A program made the translations under genes and the position numbers. Of a stretch of DNA of 64,000 bases, positions 26,364 to 35,636 are shown piece after piece. The DNA lies in assembly GCA_033795365.1 (NCBI GenBank), contig JARYGU010000006.1:186001-250000 (forward strand). The letters run 5' to 3'. Position 1 is the stretch's first letter, and every line of letters starts with the position of its first letter. This DNA is from JARYGU01 sp033795365. Lineage in GTDB: Bacteria > Pseudomonadota > Alphaproteobacteria > Rhizobiales > Rhizobiaceae. The notes under the pieces were generated by a model. It searched no databases. It was not told where the DNA came from and saw only the letters and a program-made list of their open reading frames with translations.

Positions 26364-28064
26364 ATGTACATGACGAGACTCGAACGCCTGATCGATCAGG
26401 GAACCGGCCGGGAACCCGCGGATATCGTGCTGAAGGGCGGGCGGTTCTTCGATCTCGTCACCGGCGAGCTCGTCGCCTCCGACATCGCCATCTGCGGCGA
26501 CAGGATCGTCGGCACATGCGGCGACTACAGCGGCCGCGAGGAGATCGACATTGCCGGCCGCATCGTCGTGCCCGGCTTCATCGATACGCATCTGCACATC
26601 GAATCCTCCCTGGTCACGCCTCACGAATTCGACCGCTGCGTACTGCCCTACGGCGTGACCACGGCGATCTGCGATCCGCACGAGATCGCCAACGTACTCG
26701 GCACGGAGGGCATCCAGTTCTTTCTCGACAGCGCCGAGCAGACGATCATGGATATCCGCGTGCAGCTGTCCTCCTGCGTGCCGGCGACCCATCTGGAGAC
26801 CTCGGGCGCCGATCTGCCGGTCGAGCGGCTGGTGCCGTTCCGCACGCATCCGAAGGTCATCGGGCTTGCGGAGTTCATGAACTTCCCCGGCGTGATCCAC
26901 AAGGATCCGATCTGCCTCGCCAAGCTCGAAGCCTTCCAGGACGGTCATGTCGACGGCCATGCGCCGCTTTTGAGGGGCAACGACCTCAACGGCTACCTCG
27001 CCGCCGGCATCCGCACCGACCACGAATGCACGACGGCCGAGGAGGCGCTGGAGAAGATCCGCAAGGGAATGCACATCCTCGTGCGCGAGGGTTCGGTCTC
27101 GAAGGACCTGCTGGCGCTTCTCCCCGTCGTCACCGAGCGGCTTTCCCCCTTCATTGCGTTCTGCACCGACGACCGCAATCCGCTGGACATCGCTGAAGAA
27201 GGCCATCTCGATCACATGATCCGAACCGCGATCGCCCATGGCCGGGCGCCCCTTGCCGTCTACCGCGCCGCCTCGATCTCCGCCGCAAAGGCTTTCGGCC
27301 TTTCCGATCGCGGCCTCGTCGCCCCCGGCTGGCGGGCAGACCTAGCCGTCGTCGATACGCTGGAAAACTGCAGGGCCGAGATCGTCTTCTCGGCCGGCCG
27401 GCGGGTGACGGATGCGCTTTTTGCCCGGCGCAGGCCGGTCGATCCCGTCGGACTGGACAGCGTGAAGGCAAGGCCGGTGACCGCCGCCCAGTTCGCCGTA
27501 CCGGTCATCGAGGGTGAGGCGCCGGTGATCGGCGTCATGCCGGGCAAGATTATTACCGAGCACCGCCGCTACCGGCTGCCCTCGCAGGGGAACCAGACCG
27601 TCGCCGATCTCGAACGTGACATCCTCAAGGTCGCCGTCATCGAGCGACACGGCAAGAACGGCAACCACGCCAACGGCTTCGTGCAGGGCTTCGGCCTGAA
27701 GAAGGGCGCCATCGCCTCGACCGTCGGCCACGACAGCCACAATATCTGCGTCGTCGGCGCCAGCGACGAGGATATGGCGCTCGCGGCGAACCGACTCGGC
27801 GAGATCAAGGGCGGCTTCGTCGTCGTCGAGGACGGAAGGATCACCGGCGAGATCGCGCTGCCGGTCGCGGGCCTCATGAGCCTCATGCCCTACGAGGATG
27901 TTCGCGACACGCTGCGCCACTTGCGCAAGGCCGCGTTCGCGCTGGGCGCGACGTTGGAAGAACCTTTCCTGCAGCTCGCCTTCCTGCCGCTGCCGGTCAT
28001 CCCGCACCTGAAGATTTCGGACAGGGGAATGGTCGATGTCGACCGCTTCAGCCTGATCGGCTGA
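26364..28064 (+). CDS. ade: Adenine deaminase
   Basis: Converts adenine to hypoxanthine and ammonia in purine salvage and degradation. The 566-residue amidohydrolase has the metal site GFIDTHLHIESS near residue 75, the PHEIANV segment near 105, AEFMNFPGV near 170 and GHDSHN in the C-terminal domain near 455. Two start codons (26364 and 26370) are possible, and GGAG precedes the first closely. The xanthine dehydrogenase operon at 46.7-51.5 kb would act later in the same purine route, but the two loci are 19 kb apart. Confidence 0.93.
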   Translation: MYMTRLERLIDQGTGREPADIVLKGGRFFDLVTGELVASDIAICGDRIVGTCGDYSGREEIDIAGRIVVPGFIDTHLHIESSLVTPHEFDRCVLPYGVTTAICDPHEIANVLGTEGIQFFLDSAEQTIMDIRVQLSSCVPATHLETSGADLPVERLVPFRTHPKVIGLAEFMNFPGVIHKDPICLAKLEAFQDGHVDGHAPLLRGNDLNGYLAAGIRTDHECTTAEEALEKIRKGMHILVREGSVSKDLLALLPVVTERLSPFIAFCTDDRNPLDIAEEGHLDHMIRTAIAHGRAPLAVYRAASISAAKAFGLSDRGLVAPGWRADLAVVDTLENCRAEIVFSAGRRVTDALFARRRPVDPVGLDSVKARPVTAAQFAVPVIEGEAPVIGVMPGKIITEHRRYRLPSQGNQTVADLERDILKVAVIERHGKNGNHANGFVQGFGLKKGAIASTVGHDSHNICVVGASDEDMALAANRLGEIKGGFVVVEDGRITGEIALPVAGLMSLMPYEDVRDTLRHLRKAAFALGATLEEPFLQLAFLPLPVIPHLKISDRGMVDVDRFSLIG

Positions 28065-28140
28065 TCCCTCCGCAACCGGCGCACCGGGAGATCGGCGCGA
28101 CATTGCGGAGCCGGCTCATGCCAACCCCGCAATCTGCAGC

Positions 28141-28157
28141 CGGAGCATCATGCTCCG
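28141..28157. repeat. Perfect short palindrome after ade
   Basis: CGGAGCAT-C-ATGCTCCG is an exact palindrome between the converging ade and alpha-glucosidase genes. There is no T run, so it may be a transcript-end hairpin or a repeat remnant. The rest of 28065-28263 shows nothing else. Confidence 0.5.
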
Positions 28158-28263
28158 ACTCGCGATTATAGGGCCGCGCCGGCAAACTGACCAACTGAAC
28201 CTTCGTCCGCGGGATGCGATGCCGAAATCGTGATCGCAACCGTCAGCCGGTGACGGGTTGCAT

Positions 28264-29907
28264 CTATATCCGTACGCAAGCCATATCCAGGGCGTCGAGT
28301 TCGACCGCACCGTTCCGGAGCTTCGCGCCGAAGCCGGGTACCGGCACCGGCTCCGCGAGCGTCAGCGATTTCGGCGGGACGAATTCGGACGGCTCGCGCG
28401 TCAGGTTGAACAGGAAGAGAAGCTTCTCCCCGTCCTTTTCGCGCGTAAAGGCCAGCATGTCCTGGTTCGAGGGGAGAAACGTCATCTCGCCTTCACAAAC
28501 CGCGGCATGCGACCTGCGGAACGCCAGCGTCTCCCGATAGTGGTTGAGCACGGAGCCCAGTACCTTTTCCTGGCTGTCGGCAGCCAGGCGGACGTGGTCT
28601 GCAGGCACCGGCAGCCAGGGCTTTCCCGTACTGAACCCGGCATGCGCGGCATCCGCCTCCCAGGGCATCGGGGTGCGGCATCCGTCACGGCCCTTGAAGG
28701 CCGGCCAGAAGCGGATGCCATAGGGATCGCGCAGGTCCTCATAGGCAAGCTCCGCCTCCGTCAGTCCAAGCTCCTCGCCCTGATAGAGGCAGATCGACCC
28801 GCGCAGCGCCGAAAGCAAGGTGATCGCGAGCTTGGCCACCCGCTCCCTTTCCTCCGGCACGGTGACGAAGCGGCTGACATGTCGCATCACGTCGTGGTTG
28901 GAAAAGGCCCAGCACACCCAGCCGTCCTCGACCATCTTCTGGAAGTCCTCGACGCATTTGCGGATGTGGCGCGCCGTGAAATCCGGCCCGAGCAGGTCGA
29001 AGGTGTAGCACATGTGCAGCTTGTCGCCGCCGCCCGTGTAATCCGCGACCGTTTTCAGCGAACGGGCGCCGTCGCCCACCTCCCCGACGGACGTGCGGCC
29101 CTCGTACTCGTCGAGCAGCGAACGGAACCGCTTCAGGAAGGCGAGGTTCTCCGGCTGCGTCTTGTCGTAGCGATGCGTCTGCATGCCGTAGGGGTTCACC
29201 TCGGGCGCATCGAGCCCGACGGAATCCGGGTCCGGCTCGTGGGGCGGATTGTCCCTCAGCTTCTTGTCGTGGAAATAGAAGTTCACGGTGTCGAGCCGGA
29301 ACCCGTCGACGCCCCGGTCCAGCCAGAACCGGACCGTCTCGAGCACGGCCTTCTGAACCTCGGGATTGTGAAAGTTCAGGTCCGGCTGCGAAATCAGGAA
29401 GTTGTGCATGTAGTATTGCCGGCGCACGCCATCCCATTCCCAGCCGGGCCCGCCGAAAATCGAGAGCCAGTTGTTCGGCGCGGTCCCGTCCGGTTTCGGA
29501 TCGGCCCAGACATACCAGTCGGCCTTGTCGTTGCTGCGGCTCGAGCGGCTTTCCTTGAACCAGGGATGCTGGTCGGAGGTATGCGAGATGACCTGGTCTA
29601 TGATGACCTTCATGCCCAGCCGGTGCGCCTCGCCGAGCATCTCGTCGAAATCGGCGAGCGTCCCGAACATCGGATCGACGTCGCAATAGTCGGAGACGTC
29701 GTATCCCATATCCGCCATGGGAGACTTGAAGAAAGGGGAAAGCCAGATGGCGTCGACCCCGAGCGAGGCGATATGCGCCAGCCGCCGGGTTATTCCCTTC
29801 AGATCGCCGATCCCGTCGCCGGTCGTGTCCTGGAAGGAGCGCGGATAGACCTGATAGATGACTGCGCCGCGCCACCAGTCCGCCGGCGATTTTTGCGAAG
29901 ATGCCAT
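28264..29907 (-). CDS. GH13 alpha-glucosidase (oligo-1,6-glucosidase/AglA type)
   Basis: A 547-residue cytoplasmic glycoside hydrolase of family 13, hydrolysing small alpha-glucosides. WWRGAVIYQVYPRSF opens the barrel. The catalytic nucleophile lies in GFRLDTVNFY (near residue 207), the acid/base Glu in SVGEVGD (near 273) and the third Asp in FSNHDVMRH (near 335). It resembles AglA of rhizobia, which works with the aglEFGK transporter, but no transporter gene is adjacent, so this is an orphan copy. The next gene, a KDG kinase, is divergent. Confidence 0.9.
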   Translation of the reverse strand: MASSQKSPADWWRGAVIYQVYPRSFQDTTGDGIGDLKGITRRLAHIASLGVDAIWLSPFFKSPMADMGYDVSDYCDVDPMFGTLADFDEMLGEAHRLGMKVIIDQVISHTSDQHPWFKESRSSRSNDKADWYVWADPKPDGTAPNNWLSIFGGPGWEWDGVRRQYYMHNFLISQPDLNFHNPEVQKAVLETVRFWLDRGVDGFRLDTVNFYFHDKKLRDNPPHEPDPDSVGLDAPEVNPYGMQTHRYDKTQPENLAFLKRFRSLLDEYEGRTSVGEVGDGARSLKTVADYTGGGDKLHMCYTFDLLGPDFTARHIRKCVEDFQKMVEDGWVCWAFSNHDVMRHVSRFVTVPEERERVAKLAITLLSALRGSICLYQGEELGLTEAELAYEDLRDPYGIRFWPAFKGRDGCRTPMPWEADAAHAGFSTGKPWLPVPADHVRLAADSQEKVLGSVLNHYRETLAFRRSHAAVCEGEMTFLPSNQDMLAFTREKDGEKLLFLFNLTREPSEFVPPKSLTLAEPVPVPGFGAKLRNGAVELDALDMACVRI

Positions 29908-30060
29908 TTCCTAGCTCCGTGAAACGCTCGTGCGCAAAAGATGTATAGCCGCCGTCGGAGCGAGTAAACCGCAGCGCAGCAATTCCGCGCGGGAGCCTCG
30001 CTTGCGTCCGGGTCGCTTTGCCGGTATCTCCTGCGCGGCGGAGAGGCCCGGAGGAACCCT

Positions 30061-30978
30061 ATGGCAAGGCGGCTGCTTTCGATCGGCGAATGCATGGTGG
30101 AACTGATGCAGGCGGGCGATGGCCTCATGCGCAAGAGCTTCGCCGGCGATACGTTCAACGCGGCCTACTACGCACGCCTCTTCCTGCCCGCCGACTGGGC
30201 CGTCGACTACTTCACCGCCGTCGGTACCGACGCGATCTCCGATGAAATGCTCGGCTTCATGGAAAGCCGCGGCATCGGGACATCCTTCATCGCGCGGATC
30301 GCCGACCGCTCCCCCGGCCTCTATATGATCGACCTGAAGGACGGAGAGAGAAGCTTTTCCTATTGGCGTTCGGTTTCCGCCGCAAAGCTTCTGGCCAGGG
30401 ATGCGGGCCGTCTGCGCGATGCCGTCGAGCGATCGGACATTGTCGTCTTCTCGGGGATTACCCTTGCGATCCTTCCACCGGAAGGCGTCGAGACACTGCT
30501 TGCCGAGCTGCGCCGCGCGAAAGCAGCGGGCAAGCCCGTGGTCTTCGATCCCAATATCCGCGCCCGCCTCTGGGACAGCGCGGAGCGGCTTCGCGAAACG
30601 GTCAGCGAGGGCGCGCGCGCCGCCACGCTTCTTATGCCGAGCTTCGATGACGAGAAAACCCATTTCGGCGATGGAAGCGTGGAGGAAACGGTGGCGCGGT
30701 ACCGGGCGCTCGGGGTGGAAAACGTCGTCGTGAAGGATGGAGAGAGAGGTGCCACCCTCGCCTTCGGCGAGCGGTGGATGCATGTCCCGTCATGCCGGAT
30801 CGAAAGGATCGTCGACACCACCAGCGCCGGCGACAGCTTCAACGGCGGCTTTCTCGCACGCTACGCCCTGACGGATGATCCCGAAACCTCCGCCGCATTC
30901 GCAACGAAACTCGCCGCCGCCGTCATCCAGCATCACGGCGCGCTGGTGGACAGGGAGAAGCTTCCTGGCGTCCCTTGA
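30061..30978 (+). CDS. kdgK: 2-dehydro-3-deoxygluconate kinase-like PfkB sugar kinase
   Basis: A 305-residue ribokinase-family enzyme. The N-terminal GECMVELM and FAGDTFNAAYYA substrate segments are those of KDG kinases. The C-terminal DTTSAGDSFNGGF carries the catalytic base (Asp in AGDS, near residue 260) and the anion hole. It would phosphorylate KDG from hexuronate or pectin breakdown. GGAGG lies six bases before the ATG. No aldolase or uronate gene is nearby, so the substrate rests on sequence pattern alone. Confidence 0.82.
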   Translation: MARRLLSIGECMVELMQAGDGLMRKSFAGDTFNAAYYARLFLPADWAVDYFTAVGTDAISDEMLGFMESRGIGTSFIARIADRSPGLYMIDLKDGERSFSYWRSVSAAKLLARDAGRLRDAVERSDIVVFSGITLAILPPEGVETLLAELRRAKAAGKPVVFDPNIRARLWDSAERLRETVSEGARAATLLMPSFDDEKTHFGDGSVEETVARYRALGVENVVVKDGERGATLAFGERWMHVPSCRIERIVDTTSAGDSFNGGFLARYALTDDPETSAAFATKLAAAVIQHHGALVDREKLPGVP

Positions 30979-31033
30979 TTTGCTCTCGCAATAGCGCCAT
31001 ATTGGCCAGACTTAGCCAAGGAGCACCACCGCC

Positions 31034-31282
31034 ATGTCCACCGTCAATATGCTGGACGCAAAGACGCAGCTTTCCAAGCTGGTGAGCGCGGTCGAGTCCG
31101 GCGCCGAGAACGAGATCATCATCGCGCGAAATGGCAGGCCGGCAGCGAAGCTTGTTCCGGTTACACCCGCACGCACCGGTGTGCGTCTCGGCCTCCTCGA
31201 CGGGCATTATCCCGACTTCAGCCTCGAAGAGTTCGACGCCATGAACGATGAGATCCTTGAACTCTTCGAGGGAAAGGAGTGA
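31034..31282 (+). CDS. Phd/YefM-type antitoxin (VapB)
   Basis: An 82-residue protein with the Phd/YefM N-terminal DNA-binding pattern (VNMLDAKTQLSKLVSAVESG, IIARNGRPAAKLVPV) and an acidic C-terminal tail that would wrap the toxin. AAGGAG lies upstream. Its stop codon overlaps the GTG start of the PIN toxin. Confidence 0.88.
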   Translation: MSTVNMLDAKTQLSKLVSAVESGAENEIIIARNGRPAAKLVPVTPARTGVRLGLLDGHYPDFSLEEFDAMNDEILELFEGKE

Positions 31283-31668
31283 ACCTCCTCCTCGATACGC
31301 ATGTCGCAATCTGGGCGATCAGCGCATCGCACCGCCTGCCGCCGGCAGTTCGCGACATTCTCCTGGATCCCAACAATCTCGTCCACGCGTCGGTGGCTAG
31401 CATCTGGGAAATCTCGATCAAGCATTCAAAGTTCGGCGCAGCAAGGATGCCGTTCGGGGGCGCGGACGCTGTCAGCCGCTTCAAGCAATCGGGCTTCAGG
31501 CTGCTGGACATCACGCCCGAACATGCGCAAGCCATCGAGAAGATCACGGCGGATCATCGGGATCCCTTCGATCGTATGCTGATTGCGCAGGCCATCAGCG
31601 AACCGCTTGCACTGGTCACGAAGGACACGAGGATTGCCGCCTACAGCCCGACCTTCATAAGCTGGTAG
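31279..31668 (+). CDS. PIN-domain ribonuclease toxin (VapC)
   Basis: A 129-residue PIN protein. Acidic metal-binding residues are visible in LLLDTHVAIW (Asp6), ASIWEISIK (Glu near 46) and HRDPFDRMLIAQA (Asp near 95 and 98). The GTG start overlaps the antitoxin stop (GTGA), so toxin synthesis is coupled to that of the antitoxin. The likely target is tRNA or other RNA, as in the family; the exact target is unknown. The gene ends 8 bases from the converging der gene. Confidence 0.88.
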   Translation: MNLLLDTHVAIWAISASHRLPPAVRDILLDPNNLVHASVASIWEISIKHSKFGAARMPFGGADAVSRFKQSGFRLLDITPEHAQAIEKITADHRDPFDRMLIAQAISEPLALVTKDTRIAAYSPTFISW

Positions 31669-31675
31669 CACACCG

Positions 31676-33106
31676 CTACCGCCTCTTGTTCGCCTTGCCG
31701 GCGAAAGGGTTTTCCGAAGCCTTGAAGTGAATGCGGATCGGCACGCCCGGCATGTCGAAATCGTTGCGCAGGCCGTTGGTGAGATAGCGCACATAGGATT
31801 CGGGCAGGGCTTCGGGCCGCGAGCAGGAAATCATGAAGCCCGGCGGGCGGGCCTTTACCTGCGTCATGTATTTGAGCTTGATGCGCCGCCCCGAGACCGC
31901 TGGCGGCGGATGCTGTATCTGCTGGGCTTCCAGCCAGCGGTTGAGCTTCGCCGTCGAGATGCGGCGGTTCCAGGTGCGGTCGGTGTCGATGACGGACTGC
32001 ATCAGCTTGTCGAGGCCGCGGCCGGTCTGGCCGGAGACGGGAACCGCACGGATGCCGCGCGCCTGCGGCAGGAGCCGGTCGGTCTTTTCGCGCAGGTCCG
32101 CGAGCACCGCCTGCGGATCCTCGATCAGGTCCCATTTGTTGAAGGCGAGCACCGCCGCCCGCCCTTCGCGCAGCACGAGGTCGACGATCTGCAGGTCCTG
32201 CTTCTCGAAGGGAATGGTGGAATCGAAGACGATCACGACGGTCTCGGCGAAACGGATGGCCCGCAGCGCATCGGCGACGGAGAGCTTTTCCAGCTTCTCC
32301 TGCACCTTCGCCTTGCGGCGCATGCCGGCCGTATCGAACATCTTGATGGTGCGGCCGCGCCAGTCCCATTCGACCGAAATGGAATCGCGGGTGATGCCCG
32401 CCTCCGGCCCTGTCAGCAGCCGGTCCTCGCCGAGGAAGCGGTTGATCAGCGTCGACTTGCCGGCATTGGGCCGCCCGACGATCGCCACGCGCAGCGGCTT
32501 CGTCTCGTCGTAGGCGGGCTCCAAATCCTCGCCGCCTTCCACCCCGTCGGCCTGCGGTGCGACATCGACATTGGTTTCGGCCTCGTCCTCCTTCGGCGGG
32601 AAGGCGCGCTCCTCGCCGATCGCGGCGACGATCGCGTCGCGAAGGTCGATCATGCCCTGCCCGTGTTCGGCGGAAATCGGCGTCGGCTCGCCGAGGCCCA
32701 GCGTGAACGCATCGTAGAACCCGCCGTCCGAACCGCGAGCCTCCGACTTGTTGGCGACGAGCACGACGGGCTTGCCCTTCTTCCGCAGCATCTCGGCAAG
32801 CGCCTGGTCGACCGGGGTCAGCCCCATCTTCGCATCGACGACGAAAAGCGAAAGGTCGGCCTCCTCGATCGCCGCCTCGGTCTGGGCGCGCATGCGCCCC
32901 TGCAACGTCTCGGGACCGGCCTCTTCGAGACCGGCGGTATCGACGATGCGGAACCGAAGATCGATCAGCTTCGCCTCGCCCGGCCGGCGGTCGCGCGTGA
33001 CGCCCGGCGTATCGTCGACGAGCGCGAGCTTCTTGCCGACCAGCCGGTTGAACAGCGTTGACTTGCCGACATTGGGACGCCCGACAATGGCGACGGTGAA
33101 GCTCAT
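31676..33106 (-). CDS. der: Ribosome-associated GTPase Der (EngA)
   Basis: An essential GTPase for 50S subunit maturation with two consecutive G domains. The first has GRPNVGKST at residues 8-16, DTPGV near 33 and NKSE near 120. The second has GRPNAGKST near 210, DTAGM near 258 and FNKWD near 325. A KH-like domain follows, ending in a basic tail. An acidic linker (about 160-200) separates the G domains, as usual in alphaproteobacteria. A TPR membrane protein gene lies 37 bases upstream, in the same direction. Confidence 0.96.
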   Translation of the reverse strand: MSFTVAIVGRPNVGKSTLFNRLVGKKLALVDDTPGVTRDRRPGEAKLIDLRFRIVDTAGLEEAGPETLQGRMRAQTEAAIEEADLSLFVVDAKMGLTPVDQALAEMLRKKGKPVVLVANKSEARGSDGGFYDAFTLGLGEPTPISAEHGQGMIDLRDAIVAAIGEERAFPPKEDEAETNVDVAPQADGVEGGEDLEPAYDETKPLRVAIVGRPNAGKSTLINRFLGEDRLLTGPEAGITRDSISVEWDWRGRTIKMFDTAGMRRKAKVQEKLEKLSVADALRAIRFAETVVIVFDSTIPFEKQDLQIVDLVLREGRAAVLAFNKWDLIEDPQAVLADLREKTDRLLPQARGIRAVPVSGQTGRGLDKLMQSVIDTDRTWNRRISTAKLNRWLEAQQIQHPPPAVSGRRIKLKYMTQVKARPPGFMISCSRPEALPESYVRYLTNGLRNDFDMPGVPIRIHFKASENPFAGKANKRR

Positions 33107-33143
33107 GGACGTTTTCCGTTCCGGGTCACGCCGCCAAGGCGGC

Positions 33144-33815
33144 TTATGCCAGCTTTCCGCTGGATGCGATCAGATCAAGCAGCATCTGCGCGCGGTTGGC
33201 AACATTGCGGGGGCTTTCGGCATCGTTGGTGATCGCCTCGAACCATTCCTTGGCGCGGGCATAGTCGCCATGCTTGTAGGCCGACAATCCGAGCACCTCG
33301 CGCGCCGAGTGGCGAAGCGGATTCTGCGGCGTCGCAAGCTGCTCCGCCTCGGCGGAAACCTGCTCGTAGCTGCCGGTATCGACCAGCAGATAGGCCGCGC
33401 GAAGACGCGAGGCGTCGCGCAGCGCTTCGGGGATCGAGCCGTCCTTGGCGATCGCGCTGAACGCGTTGACCGCACCCTGGACATCGCCGCTCTCGCCCAT
33501 CAGGGATGCGGCCCGCATCCTCGCCAGAACCGGATAGGAGCCGAAACCGCTCTTTTCCAGCTCGGCGAAGGCGGCAAGCGCCTCGTCCTTCTTGTTTTCC
33601 TTGGCAAGCGTCAGCGCCGCGAGGAACTGGTCGCCGGCGGCGGAAGCTTCGGAATCGCGCCAGTAGTCGTAGCCGACCTTGCCGATGGTGCCGAGGACGA
33701 CCAGAACGGCGGCGGCGATGAGGATGCGGCCGAAACGCGTCCAGAATGAGCGCATGCGTTCGGAGCGCAGTTCGTCGTTGACCTCACGGATAAAGCTGTC
33801 GTCCTGGTTTGCCAT
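33144..33815 (-). CDS. TPR membrane protein (YfgM/BamB-neighbour type)
   Basis: A 223-residue protein with a cytoplasmic N-terminus, one membrane helix (about residues 27-47, ILIAAAVLVVLGTIGKVGYDYW) and a periplasmic TPR-like region. It matches the tetratricopeptide protein usually encoded next to der, whose enterobacterial counterpart YfgM is an ancillary subunit of the Sec translocon. Function by family and position only. Confidence 0.8.
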   Translation of the reverse strand: MANQDDSFIREVNDELRSERMRSFWTRFGRILIAAAVLVVLGTIGKVGYDYWRDSEASAAGDQFLAALTLAKENKKDEALAAFAELEKSGFGSYPVLARMRAASLMGESGDVQGAVNAFSAIAKDGSIPEALRDASRLRAAYLLVDTGSYEQVSAEAEQLATPQNPLRHSAREVLGLSAYKHGDYARAKEWFEAITNDAESPRNVANRAQMLLDLIASSGKLA

Positions 33816-33908
33816 TCGTCGTCCGGCTCTTGGGTTGCTGTAGGATTTGCCGCCTTCTACCCGATTTTGCCGCCGTTGTAAGGGGGCGCGCGCGAAATCG
33901 CTGAGAGA

Positions 33909-34490
33909 TCAGGCGATCGGCGCGATGCCGATCAGCCATTCGTGCAGCTTCCAGACGATCAGCCCGTAGAGCACGAGCCCGGAAACGACGGCCATGACGT
34001 CGTATTTCGCCGACACGAAGACCGGCAGCATCGTCTCGCCCGACGCGATCCGCCTCTTCAGGGAAATGCGCAGGATCACCGCCCATACGAGGATGGTCGC
34101 GAAGAGAAGGACCGAATAGGTTTCGCCATTTGCCAGGAGATGCGAGAGCGCCCAGATCTTGATCGCCACCAGCGCCGGAAACTTCAGCTTCGTGCGGATA
34201 TGCCCCGGCGGCAGGAACGCCGCCATGAGACAGATCGAGGCGATCACCATCAATGTCAGGGCGATATGCGCCATGAAGACCGGCGGGTAGTAGAGCATCC
34301 CGCCGGAAAGCCTCGCCTGCGCGAACCCGAAAGCCATCATCACCAGGCTGACCAGGGAAAGGATGCCGTGCAGCGCCATCCATGCCGGCTTTCCCAGGCG
34401 CGCGATGGCGGCATCGCGAAGGCCCGGTGCGAAGGGCCGGATCAGATGGGTCGCCAGGAAGAGAACGATACCCGCAATCAGCAAGGTCAT
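33909..34490 (-). CDS. NnrU-like integral membrane protein
   Basis: A 193-residue protein with about five membrane helices and the NnrU-family pattern (LFLATHLIRPF at the start, SHLLANGE near residue 110). NnrU is linked to nitric oxide metabolism in denitrifiers, but no denitrification gene is in the window and many NnrU-like proteins occur without it. The ATG at 34490 gives a canonical hydrophobic N-terminus; the upstream 40 codons of open frame look non-coding. Confidence 0.85.
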   Translation of the reverse strand: MTLLIAGIVLFLATHLIRPFAPGLRDAAIARLGKPAWMALHGILSLVSLVMMAFGFAQARLSGGMLYYPPVFMAHIALTLMVIASICLMAAFLPPGHIRTKLKFPALVAIKIWALSHLLANGETYSVLLFATILVWAVILRISLKRRIASGETMLPVFVSAKYDVMAVVSGLVLYGLIVWKLHEWLIGIAPIA

Positions 34491-34627
34491 GGAATTCGCC
34501 TTTCGGAAGAACGGAAGCAGCTTTGGGGACCTGCATAACGTCCGGTTGAGGAGAATTCCAGACTGATCAAAGGATCGCCGCAATTGAAAAGGATGGGAAC
34601 ACCAGTGCAAATTGTCACGGGTCGCCC

Positions 34628-35632
34628 ATGCTCCGCCCCCTTCTTTCCTCCCTTGTCGCCCTTTCCCTCACGGCTCTTCCCGCCTTCTCGCGGGACGAAC
34701 AGCCCCAGAAGCCCCGAAGAAAGCAGCTCGTCATCGTCTCCTTCGACGGCGCGCATGACAATCTGCTGTGGGAAAAGAGCCGGGCGATGGCGAAGCGGAC
34801 GGGCGCGCATTTCACCTACTTCCTTTCCTGCACCTTCCTTTTCAGCAAGGCCGAGCGGAAGAGCTACCAGGCGCCGCATGAGAAGCGCGGCCGCTCCAAT
34901 GTCGGCTTCGCGCCGGACAACGAGGACGTGATCACCCGGCTCGGCGAAATCTGGCTGGCCAGGATGGAAGGCCACGACATCGGCAGCCACGCCTGCGGCC
35001 ATTTCGACGGCGGCAAGTGGACCAGGGCCGACTGGTCCCAGGAGTTCGCCTTCTTCCGCGATACGCTGGCCCATGCCTGGCACGGCGCCGGCGTTCCCGA
35101 GCGCGAACCGGAAGGCTGGAGATCCTTCGCCGAAAACGAAATCAAGGGTTTTCGCGCGCCGTATCTTTCGGCCGGATCCGGCCTGACGGAGGCGCAGCGC
35201 GATTTCGGCTTCGTCTACGACGCAAGCCTCGTCTCCAAGGGACCGGCGATGCCGGTGACGGCGGACGGTATCGTCCGCTTCGCCCTGCCGCTCGTTCCCG
35301 AAGGCGATGCCGGCCGTCCGGTGATCGCCATGGACTACAACCTCTTCGTCCGCCATTCGCTGGGCGTGGAGAACAGAAAGGACAGCGCGAAATTCGAGGC
35401 GCGCGCGCTCGCCGCCTACCGGGCAGCATTCGCAAAACAGTACGAGGGCGACCGTATTCCCCTCCAGCTCGGCTTCCATTTCGTGGAAATGAACGGCGGC
35501 GCCTATTGGCGCGCGCTCGACCGTTTCCTCGGCGAGACATGCGGCAGGCCGGACGTCGCCTGCGTCAGCTACGCCGAGGCGCTCGATATTCTTTCGAAAG
35601 AGAAGAAGGCGACCGAGGCCGCCTCCCAATAG
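34628..35632 (+). CDS. Exported polysaccharide deacetylase-like protein
   Basis: A 334-residue protein with a signal peptide (about residues 1-21, ending near LPAFS) and a NodB-type fold: VIVSFDGAHDN holds the motif-1 Asp near residue 40, GHDIGSHACGHFDG near 120 holds the histidines, and the C-terminal LGFHFVEMNGG belongs to the last strand. It is not NodB itself: the sequence differs and it carries an export signal. The substrate may be peptidoglycan or an exopolysaccharide. The stop codon lies four bases from that of the converging bacA gene. Confidence 0.82.
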   Translation: MLRPLLSSLVALSLTALPAFSRDEQPQKPRRKQLVIVSFDGAHDNLLWEKSRAMAKRTGAHFTYFLSCTFLFSKAERKSYQAPHEKRGRSNVGFAPDNEDVITRLGEIWLARMEGHDIGSHACGHFDGGKWTRADWSQEFAFFRDTLAHAWHGAGVPEREPEGWRSFAENEIKGFRAPYLSAGSGLTEAQRDFGFVYDASLVSKGPAMPVTADGIVRFALPLVPEGDAGRPVIAMDYNLFVRHSLGVENRKDSAKFEARALAAYRAAFAKQYEGDRIPLQLGFHFVEMNGGAYWRALDRFLGETCGRPDVACVSYAEALDILSKEKKATEAASQ

Positions 35633-35636
35633 TCTT

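Noticed and set aside
28258..29922. Open frame of about 550 codons antisense to the GH13 glucosidase
   Set aside because: Same GC artefact; all catalytic motifs of GH13 are on the minus strand.
34628..35632. NodB chitooligosaccharide deacetylase
   Set aside because: It has an export signal and diverges from NodB outside the shared deacetylase motifs; no other nod gene is present.
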